Shown: positions 56,849 to 64,000 of the stretch, piece after piece
Layout of the letters: the number at the start of each line of letters is the position of its first letter
Numbering within the stretch: position 1 is the stretch's first letter
Origin: Williamsoniiplasma luminosum
Lineage (GTDB): Bacteria > Bacillota_I > Bacilli_A > Mycoplasmatales > Mycoplasmataceae
Reading direction: 5' to 3'
DNA: 64,000 nucleotides
Assembly (NCBI RefSeq): GCF_002803985.1
Contig: NZ_CP024963.1
Location: 496,001 to 560,000, forward strand
Translations under genes and position numbers: made by a program
The notes under the pieces: model-generated
What the model saw: the letters and a program-made list of their open reading frames with translations, nothing else
The model's database searches: none
Told to the model about the DNA's origin: nothing

Positions 56849-57877
56849 TTAAATAATTTGAATAATGATAAATATAAAAAAGAAAACAAAAACAAATGAA
56901 TCTAAGCGATCTAAGATGCCTCCATGAGCAGGGATCACACTTGAAAAATCTTTAATATCAACAAAACGTTTTAATCAACTGAACATTAAATCTCCGATTT
57001 GTCCAAGAATAGAAATCAGTATACTAAATAAAGCAATTAAAATTCCTCCAGCAGCCATTGATAAGTTTTTTACACTTTGAAAATCAATGTAAAAAGGTCC
57101 AAACTCTGGGGCGAAATAAAAGGGAAAGATTGCAATTAGAATTCCAGTGACTGTTCCAAAAGCAGTTCCAATTAGTGCACCTTCTAAACTTTTTTTAGGA
57201 CTAATACTTGGAGCAAGTTTTGTTTTACCAAACTTGCTCCCACCTAAATAAGCGAAAGTATCTGAAAAAATAACAATTGCTCAAATTCAAATCAATGTAA
57301 TAAATCCATATTTGGCACCGTTATCAAACATTGTTAATCCAATTTCACTAAACGCTTTAAATCCAAGAATGATGACAAGTGAATACGCAAATAGAAGCAA
57401 AGCATTAATTTTGGCGTGTTTTGCTTTGGTAAATAAACTAAAGATGCAAATCATGAATAAATAAGCAAAAAGAATTGCTAAAGTAAATCATCATCCAAAC
57501 CATTCGTCAACTTTGGCATCATCATAAATAATATTCTTGTTAATAATTGTAAAAAAAGGAAAGTAGAACAAAGTTAAAACAAAAATAATAATTGGGATTT
57601 GCATCCATACTTTTTTATAACCAAGACTTTTGGCTAACTCATAAATGATGGCAATAATTAACAAAACTCCAAGCCCATAAAACATATAACTAGTAATGCG
57701 TGGATTAATTTCTCATCCAAATTTTCCAGCTTCAGTTGATAAGACGGAAAACATAATATAAAAACAAACAAAGATGACGATAAAGACTGAGGTAATCACC
57801 CTAGTTTTTAAATCTTTTAATTTATTTTGGCTTGTATTAATTGTTTTTACTTCTTCTTTATTATGAGTTTTTTGCAC
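56849..57877 (-). CDS. cdsA: Phosphatidate cytidylyltransferase
   Basis: A 342-aa membrane enzyme making CDP-diacylglycerol for phospholipid synthesis. About eight hydrophobic segments are visible. The C-terminal family signature is SVIPAHGGILDRLDSFVFVFFF, and SDTFAYLGGSKFGKTKLAPSISPKKSLEGAL is the catalytic Asp/Lys region. I chose GTG 57877, preceded by AAGGAG, over upstream in-frame codons. A ~25-residue charged N-terminus precedes the first helix. It is 15 nt upstream of polC in the same direction. Confidence 0.93.
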
Positions 57878-57940
57878 AAAACCGCTCCTTAAACTATGTT
57901 TAATTCTACCATTAAAATGGGTCAAATAAAAAAGTCAATT

Positions 57941-59017
57941 TTAATTGACTTTAATTAATTTTCTTGGAGAAGTGGTTAACATTTCATATCCATTTTCAGT
58001 GACAATCAAATCATCTTCGATTCTCACTCCACCAATCCCAGGAATATAAATTCCTGGCTCAACTGTAATCGTCATTCCTGGTTGTAAAATTGTTTGAGAT
58101 AATGAACTTTCATATGGTTCTTCGTGAATTTCAATTCCTAATCCATGCCCAAGACCGTGATCAAAATATTGACCATAACCTTGTTCATCAATATATTTTC
58201 AAACCGCACGATGAATATCTCCAGCATTTTGTCCAGCCTTCACCATGCTAATTCCTAAACTTTGAGCTTCATAAACGATGTTGTAAATTGTTGCTAATTG
58301 TGGGTTATTAAATTCGTTTCCCATCAAAAATGTTCTTGTTTGATCAGAGGCATAACCATTGTAAAAACAACCCATATCCAAAGTCACTAATTCACCCTCA
58401 ACAATTTTTTTATCAGTGGGAACAGCATGTGGTTTGCTTCCATTAACTCCACTTGCCACAATTGTGTCAAAACTTAATTTATCAGCATCATGTTTTAAAA
58501 ATGCATCAGAGACAAATCTTGCTAATGCTTTTTCAGTGATCCCGGGTTTAATTCAACCTAAAACATCTTCATAAACTTGATTTGTGATTTCACATGCTTT
58601 TTGAATTTGTTTGATTTCTCATTCATCTTTGACCATTCTTCATTTTGAAGTATCAACTGGTGTTAAATCATCAATTTTTAATTGTTTTTTAAAATTTAAA
58701 ACTTCTTGATATTTTAATCAGTCTGCTTCAAACCCAATTTTACTAATTTTTTCTGCCTTTAAAATATCACTGATTCGATTTCAAATATTTGGTCCAAATC
58801 CTTCTAAAACATCAATATTTTGTAAATCTGTTTTTTCGCGAGCCATCGTAATATAACGTGAATCTAAAAATAAATAGGTTTTATTTTTAGTCACTAAAAG
58901 ATAACCCATTGAACTATGGAATCGTGAAAACCAATATCTATTTTCTGGTGAATAAATTAGAAACGCATCTAAATTATTTTCCTTCATACATTGATTTATA
59001 ATTGCTTTTTTATTCAT
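57941..59017 (-). CDS. pepP: Xaa-Pro aminopeptidase (M24B)
   Basis: A 358-aa metallopeptidase. The N-terminal creatinase-like domain (residues 1-~125) has [15 protein letters not shown]. The pita-bread domain carries the five metal ligands in [18 protein letters not shown] (two Asp), [13 protein letters not shown] (His), and [19 protein letters not shown] (Glu, Glu). Removes N-terminal residues before proline, probably on imported peptides. ATG 59017 follows AAAGGGG. Confidence 0.93.
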
Positions 59018-59076
59018 AAACAAAATCCCCTTTGCTTTAAATTTTAAACAAAAAAAATAGAAACTGATGTTTCTAA

Positions 59077-59220
59077 TTATTTTTTTTGTTTATGAACAGT
59101 GTGTTTGTTACAATTTGGGCAATATTTACTTGCTTCAATCTTTTCTTTTTTCTTATCGTTTTTGCCAACATAGTTCTCGTGTTTGCAATCTGAACATCTT
59201 AAAATTATTCCTTCGCGCAT
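59077..59220 (-). CDS. rpmG: 50S ribosomal protein L33
   Basis: A 47-aa protein, [18 protein letters not shown]..., with two CxxC pairs (CSDC and CPNC), the zinc-binding L33 form. Its [18 protein letters not shown] block and VHKQKK end match the family. GAGAGGTG precedes the ATG at 59220. It lies 59 nt upstream of pepP on the same strand. Confidence 0.95.
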   Translation of the reverse strand: MREGIILRCSDCKHENYVGKNDKKKEKIEASKYCPNCNKHTVHKQKK

Positions 59221-59310
59221 GTTATTCACCTCTCTGCATATTCAAGTATTTCAATACTTTATTTATGATAACACAATTCTTGAAAATATAAATATGTTTA
59301 AAGATTAAAT

Positions 59311-59354
59311 TTCACTTGCTTAAATAATATAGTAGAATATTTACTATAAGTGAA
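59311..59354 (+). promoter_or_regulatory. Nested inverted repeat in lipoprotein leader
   Basis: TTCACTT (59311) pairs with AAGTGAA (59348), and inside it ATAGTA (59329) with TACTAT (59342). The outer arm abuts the GAGGAG ribosome site, so the structure could be an operator or an RNA hairpin that affects translation. Confidence 0.35.
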
Positions 59355-59365
59355 GAGGAGTTATT

Positions 59366-60532
59366 TTGAAAAAATTATTAAGTTTTATTAGCACTATTAC
59401 AATTGTGGGATCAGCTGCATTAACTGTTGTGTCTTGTAGTGGTGACGAATCACAAGCAATTGTCAAATTAATTGAAAGAAGTAAAAATTCTGCAAGTGTA
59501 ATCTATCTTGGAGCCAAAGATAACCAATCTTCAAGATCTTTTGAATATGGATTAAAGCAAGTTTTAGGTGTTAATTCAATGGATGAAGCCTCAAAACAAT
59601 TGAGTGCATCTTTTAATGTTGACCCAACTGGGGCAACTGAATTAAAAGCAGATAATGAACTTTTCCTAAATTGACAAACTGCTTTTAAACAAGAATGAAA
59701 AAATACAGATCTTAGTGAAGCTAATGTGAATTTAGATACAAAAAGTAAAGAATATGGAAAAATTAGTGATCTTAAAAAAGATTCAAAACTTTTTTCAAAA
59801 CCAAAGGGAGCAACTAATTTTTTCTTTGATTATATAAGTTATGACAAAACAGAAGATTTAACTAAAGCAACAACTAAATTAACTGATGAATATATTCGAA
59901 ATGATTTAATGACTCAATTAGCATCATTTGAGTTTAGTAACAAAGAAGCAGAAAATGCCAGAGATGCTCTTTCTAAAAGAACAGCTGATATTAAAAAAGC
60001 TGTTGATGATATAAAAACAAACATTACTAAAGGTCCTATTTTTTTAGTAGTTAAAAATGGTCATATCGTTTCAATTAATAATGGTTGATTTACATATGTA
60101 GAACCAAATTTAAAGAACACTCCCAAAGGAGAACCACCAGCTGATTTACTTGGACAATATAAGAAGTTTATTGAATCAATTGGTGAGATAATGGGGAAAG
60201 ACTTAAATAATAATGCTTTTGGAGAAATATTCAAAAAAAATTCATCTAATATCACAAATTTAATCAAAGTAATAACAAATGATGTTTCAAAAAGTTTAGC
60301 CAACGGTGGTTGAGATCAAGGTGCAGTTAATTGAGACACTAAAAAAGATCAACCAACTAATTTTCCTACAAAACCAGATCCAGAACCAAATCCACCAAAA
60401 CCAGAACCAAAACCACCAGGTGATGGCGGAACTCAACCTCCAGCAGGAGATAAACCAGGAACTGGAGAAGGTGGAACCACACCAAAACCAGATGATAAAA
60501 CAACCAAAAATCCAAAAAAAATTAATAAATAA
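59366..60532 (+). CDS. Lipoprotein with proline-rich C-terminus
   Basis: A 388-aa lipoprotein of unknown function. It starts with TTG at 59366 behind GAGGAG. The signal MKKLLSFISTITIVGSAA leads to the lipobox TVVSC, with Cys at residue 24. The mature part is Lys/Asp/Asn-rich and helical, and the last ~60 residues are a Pro/Gly/Thr/Lys spacer (KPDPEPNPPKPEPKPPGDGG) of a type that often spans the outer surface. No frameshift is present, unlike the two surface genes at 9.2-11.8 kb. A terminator follows 20 nt later. Confidence 0.87.
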
Positions 60533-60552
60533 GATCAAAATAATGATTATCA

Positions 60553-60578
60553 AGATGCCTAATCGGCATCTTTTTTTT
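60553..60578 (+). terminator. Terminator after lipoprotein gene
   Basis: AGATGCC / GGCATCT stem with a 5-base loop, followed by T8. Confidence 0.85.
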
Positions 60579-60592
60579 AATGTTTTTGGAAA

Positions 60593-60616
60593 TAAAAAAA
60601 ACACCATGAAGGTGTT
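60593..60616 (-). terminator. Terminator after tRNA cluster
   Basis: On the minus strand AACACC / GGTGTT (60600-60616 on +) is followed by T7, 12 nt beyond the tRNA-Leu CCA end. Confidence 0.8.
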
Positions 60617-60627
60617 TAACATTTAAC

Positions 60628-60715
60628 TGGTCCCCAAGGCCGGACTTGAACCGGCACGAGATATAAAGCTCGGTGGATTTTAAGTCCACTGCGTCTACCA
60701 TTCCGCCACTTGGGG
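60628..60715 (-). tRNA. tRNA-Leu (TAA)
   Basis: An 88-nt class II tRNA with encoded CCA. Acceptor stem CCCCAAG/CTTGGGG, anticodon loop ACTTAAAAT with TAA, a long variable arm (GAGCTTTATATCTC) and GGTTCAAGTCC T-loop. Last gene of a five-tRNA minus-strand cluster. Confidence 0.95.
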
Positions 60716-60728
60716 GAAACAAAATAAA

Positions 60729-60804
<76 letters not shown>

Positions 60805-60810
60805 ATAAAT

Positions 60811-60885
60811 TGGCTGGGCTAGCAGGATTCGAACCGGCGCATGAGGGAGTCAAAGTCCCTTGCCTTACCGCTTGGCTATAGCCCA
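60811..60885 (-). tRNA. tRNA-Gln (TTG)
   Basis: 75 nt with encoded CCA. Acceptor TGGGCTA/TAGCCCA, anticodon loop CTTTGAC (TTG), and T-loop GTTCGAATC. The unusual first T-A acceptor pair is typical of Gln tRNAs. Confidence 0.95.
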
Positions 60886-60892
60886 AAAAAAA

Positions 60893-60976
60893 TGGTGGAA
60901 GGGGAGGGATTCGAACCCCCGAACCGAAAGGAAGTGGGTTACAGCCACCCGCGTTTAGCCACTTCGCTACCCTTCC
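60893..60976 (-). tRNA. tRNA-Tyr (GTA)
   Basis: 84-nt class II tRNA with encoded CCA. Acceptor GGAAGGG/CCCTTCC, anticodon loop CTGTAAC (GTA) and a long variable arm (CTTCCTTTCGG). Confidence 0.95.
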
Positions 60977-60983
60977 ATAAATC

Positions 60984-61060
60984 TGGTGCTGACTATAGGA
61001 GTCGAACCTACGACCTATTGATTACTAGTCAATTGCTCTACCAACTGAGCTAAGTCAGCA
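60984..61060 (-). tRNA. tRNA-Thr (AGT)
   Basis: 77 nt with encoded CCA. Acceptor TGCTGAC/GTCAGCA, anticodon loop CTAGTAA with AGT. An A at position 34 for Thr is known from Mycoplasma capricolum. First gene of the cluster. Confidence 0.93.
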
Positions 61061-61074
61061 TGAAATACTTATAG

Positions 61075-61104
61075 ATTATATATATTTGCATGATGTAAAG
61101 TCAA
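61075..61104 (-). promoter_or_regulatory. Promoter of the tRNA cluster
   Basis: On the minus strand TTGACT (61099-61104 on +) and TATAAT (61075-61080 on +) are separated by 18 bp and lie 14 nt upstream of tRNA-Thr. This is the best -35/-10 pair I see in the window. Confidence 0.8.
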
Positions 61105-61184
61105 TATGTAATACAAACAATACTTATTAATTTTCTCTTAATTTCTCAAAAAATCAAGTCCAAATTTTAAAAAAATAAAAAGAA

Positions 61185-61200
61185 AAACCCAAATGGGTTT
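61185..61200 (-). terminator. Terminator after plsC
   Basis: Minus-strand AAACCCA/TGGGTTT stem followed by a T-rich run, 8 nt beyond the plsC stop. Confidence 0.75.
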
Positions 61201-61207
61201 AATTTGC

Positions 61208-62239
61208 TTAATCAACAATTTTGAAAATGTCTTTAAATGACTTTTTCTTTTTTGCTTTTTGTTTTTTCTCTTCTTTGCTTGGTTTTGGTTTTTTAGATTT
61301 TTTTAACGCTTTTAATTCAAAACGCATTTCTTTGTTAATTCAAGTATCCATCCCATCTTGAACTGCTTTTTGGACGTTTTTAGTTAGATCCTCAGTTTTT
61401 AAAGAAATGTGTTTATTTGGCATAATTGGTTTTCCGAATGCGACCTTAACTTCAACACGTTTTGGACGGTTAGGATCAGAGACCATATGTGAATTAATAA
61501 TTGTGACAGGCACAACTGGGGCATTGGCCATTTGTGCAATTTTCATTGAAGCTGGAAGGAATGTTCCCATTTCTTGTTTTCCAGATCTAGTTCCTTCTGG
61601 GAAAATCACTAAACTACGTTTATAATCAACAATTAATTGTCTTGCTTCATTAAACGCTTCAATCGCGCTTCTTGGGCTTTTACGATCCAGTGGAATCATA
61701 TCAATTAAATCAGTGAATCGGGCAAAGTTTTTATCTTCTCAAATTTCTTTTTTTGCAATAAAAGCAACAGGTTGTTGTTTTGAAAAATCATTAATTGCTA
61801 ACAAAATTAAGGCATCAAAATTTGATTGATGATTAGGTGCCAAAATAATTCCGCGATCTAATCAGTTTTCGATTCCTTCAACTTTAACATCAACATTCAT
61901 CGCAGTAATCATGCGATTAGCTGCTTTTTTTGCTCAATTATAACGATACTCTTCATTATAGGTATCGTGCATTTTCTTATTTTTGCGAGCAATTTTTTTA
62001 GCTTTACCTTTGATATTTAATAAAGCCGGTCACATATATAACAATTTAGTTCTATCAAATTTAAAATGTTCTTCTGCTTTTGGTTTTTCTTTTTTTTCTT
62101 TGACAACTGCAGTTTCATTAACTGCAGTTGCATCAAGTTCTTCACTTTGTGTTTCTTGTTCTTTTACTTCAACAGCTGGTTGTTCAACAACAGCTGTTAG
62201 ATCTAATTCTTGGGTTTTTGGTTTTGCTACTTTTGGCAT
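61208..62239 (-). CDS. plsC: 1-acyl-sn-glycerol-3-phosphate acyltransferase
   Basis: A 343-aa acyltransferase making phosphatidic acid. The catalytic HX4D is in LAPNHQSNFDALI, and VIFPEGTRSGKQEMG is the glycerol-phosphate site, with PVVPVTI beyond. The first ~65 residues are a Glu/Val/Ala/Thr-rich low-complexity extension, and the last ~40 are Lys-rich. Both lie outside the usual ~240-aa enzyme. The ATG overlaps the folA stop by 1 nt, so thyA-folA-plsC form one minus-strand operon. Confidence 0.93.
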
Positions 62240-62724
62240 TATTTCTTCCTTTCAAAATATTCTATTTCGAATTCATTCTCTTTAATAGTATTGATTTTTT
62301 TAAAATTTTCAAAATTGTAATTTGAAATTTTCACGTTTCCTTGGTAATTTTCTAAAATCATTGAACGAATAATTTCATCAGCACAATCAAAAAAAATGGT
62401 AAAAATTTCATTTCCCCCGATCACATATAAGTCATCATTGGCAGGGCCTTGATATTTTTTAATTAGTGCATCAACATCACTTGTGAAAATTAAATTTTCA
62501 GCTTCAATGCCTTCAAATTTTTTTGGGTTTCTTGTTAAAACAATATTCAAACGATTTTTTAATGGGCGACTATTCATCGAAACAAAAGTTTTACTCCCCA
62601 TCAAAACATTTTTATGAAGTGTTGTTTGTCTGAAATGTTTCATTTCAGCGGGAATACTTCACGGAAGTTTATTGTCATCCCCAATCACCCCATCTTGAGT
62701 TTGTGCGTAAACTAGTTTAATCAT
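62239..62724 (-). CDS. folA: Dihydrofolate reductase
   Basis: A 161-aa enzyme. [32 protein letters not shown] contains the family signature, followed by VLMGSKTF, NIVLTRNP and DDLYVIGGNEIF. Reduces dihydrofolate produced by thymidylate synthase. Its ATG shares bases with the thyA stop (TAATG), giving tight coupling. Confidence 0.95.
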
Positions 62725-63593
62725 TAAACAGCTACCGCGCCTTTAATTCCGGGTCATGAATCATAATTTTCGATCACAATATCTTCGAATTTCACATCAA
62801 AAATTGATGTGAAATTATTGATTTTTAAGGTTGGCAATTTTTTTGGTTCACGACTTAGTTGTAAATCAACTTGATCTAAATGATTAGTGTAAATATGTGT
62901 ATCACCAATTGTGTGGACAAATTCTCCAGCCTCTAAATTACATTCTTTAGCAACTAACGCTAACAATAAAGCATAACTTGCAATATTAAACGGAACACCT
63001 AAAAATAAATCTCCACTTCTTTGGTAAAGTTGTAAGCTTAAAGTTTTATGATCAGCTGAAACATAAAATTGGAACATTGTGTGACATGGAGGTAAAGCCA
63101 TTGAATCAACTAATGGTGGATTTCAAGCCGAAACAATTAATCTTCTTGAGTCTGGAGTGGTTTTAATTTGTTGAATAATCTTTTTTAATTGGTCAACTCC
63201 GCCAAAATCCCTTCATTGTTTCCCATAAACTGGACCTAAATCCCCATGGATTTTGGCAAATTTTGGATCTGTTTTAATTAAATCAATAAATTCAATTAAA
63301 GTTTGACCTTTAAAATCTGGGCTTTTTTTAAATTTTTCATAAGGTCATTCATTTCAAATTTTGACATCGTTGTCAACTAAATATTTAATATTGGTATCCC
63401 CAGCAATGAATCATAAAAGTTCATGTGTAATCCCTTTCATAAACACTTTTTTAGTTGTGACAAGGGGAAAACCATCGCGTAAATCATAACGAGATTGGGC
63501 TCCGAAATAAGATATTGTATCAATTCCTGTTCGATTTGCACGATGTTCACCTTTCTTTTTCACTAATTTTAATAAATCTAAATATTGTTGCAT
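62724..63593 (-). CDS. thyA: Thymidylate synthase
   Basis: A 289-aa enzyme converting dUMP to d[35 protein letters not shown] is the dUMP phosphate loop, GPVYGKQWR follows, and [13 protein letters not shown] carries the catalytic Cys. [20 protein letters not shown] and [13 protein letters not shown] are the C-terminal blocks. First gene of thyA-folA-plsC. The dCMP deaminase at 48.6 kb could supply its substrate. Confidence 0.97.
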
Positions 63594-63719
63594 TTTTCAC
63601 CTCTAGCATTTAATTTCATGATTACTATTTTTAATCATTTATCCTTTTAATTATATAATCAACTTCAGATTACAATGTTGATAAAATGAAAAAAGAAAAT
63701 AGAATTTAGAAAATAAAAA

Positions 63720-63749
63720 ATGGAAAATTAAGGTTGCTTAATTTTCCAT
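63720..63749 (-). terminator. Terminator overlapping the acpS stop
   Basis: ATGGAAAATTAA and TTAATTTTCCAT form a 12-bp stem with a 6-base loop. On the minus strand it includes the last codons of acpS and is followed by T6. Confidence 0.8.
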
Positions 63750-64000
63750 CGCAATTGCTACTGTAAAGTGCTTTTCATGGGAAATCGAAATCGCGATATT
63801 TGCGAATTCTGGATTTAAAACCATGGGACGATGACTTGGGTCATAACCGATTTCGATTTGATGAAAAGCAAGGCGTTTTTCAACTGGAATAACTTTTCAA
63901 ATCGCTTCTTTGACAGCTCAACGACCAGCTGTAAATTCAATTTTTCTTTGTAAATCATCAACTTGATCTAAATATTTAATTTCATTTTGGGTCAAAATTT
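63738..64000 (-). CDS. acpS: Holo-[acyl-carrier-protein] synthase, 3' part
   Basis: Runs off the right edge; 86 C-terminal codons are visible. EFTAGRWAVKEAIWKV is the Mg-binding WAxKEA block of the 4'-phosphopantetheinyl transferase family, and NIAISISHEKHFTVAIAMEN is the SxSHxxxxA end. It attaches phosphopantetheine to acyl carrier protein. The N-terminal D-x-E/H metal motif lies outside the window. Confidence 0.9.

Overview
The window comes from an AT-rich mollicute that reads UGA as tryptophan. Nearly every long gene contains in-frame TGA codons at plausible Trp positions, for example in hsdR, polC, ileS, ftsZ and nrdJ. Several features point to the Spiroplasma/Mesoplasma/Entomoplasma/M. 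mycoides side of the class: PTS sugar uptake, Mollicute-type lipoproteins, a BspA-like surface protein, mraZ-rsmH-ftsA-ftsZ-sepF, and a Thr-Tyr-Gln-Lys-Leu tRNA cluster. I cannot fix the genus from sequence alone.

The left part (1-12.5 kb) is accessory. A RpiR regulator faces a PTS operon (EIIA-EIIC-EIIB of the ascorbate/Ula type, then a pentulose-5-phosphate epimerase and transketolase). This operon looks like an uptake route that feeds pentulose phosphates into the non-oxidative pentose phosphate pathway. It lies between fragments of one insertion-sequence family (ends near 62-75, 6218-6742, 8946-8984 and 14225-14238). A fructose-type PTS EIIABC gene follows on the minus strand, then two surface/secreted protein genes. 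Both of these need a +1 frameshift at an AGG codon inside the signal peptide.

From 12.6 to 25.9 kb lies a dense defence island on the plus strand. It holds a small adenine-methyltransferase-like gene overlapping a DUF262-HNH nuclease gene, IS3-family transposase debris, a TIR-like nucleotide-binding protein, a broken small gene and a one-TRD HsdS-like protein. After these comes a complete type I restriction-modification operon, hsdM-hsdS-(SIR2)-(HerA)-hsdR. The SIR2/HerA pair sits between hsdS and hsdR with overlapping stop/start codons, so restriction and a probable NAD-depleting abortive system appear to be expressed together.

From 26 kb to the end the window is mostly core chromosome. It contains pheST, yceD-rpmF, and the mraZ division cluster with a well-formed triple MraZ operator. 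Next come sepF and a class II (B12-dependent) ribonucleotide reductase with DnaA-box-like sites upstream, then a hydrolase plus ABC-2 exporter operon and ileS-lspA-rluD-rhomboid-like-dCMP deaminase. These are followed by phosphoglucomutase-deoD convergent with deoC, polC, cdsA, pepP and rpmG on the minus strand. The end holds a lipoprotein, five tRNAs, plsC-folA-thyA, and the 3' part of acpS running off the window. Terminators separate most of these units.
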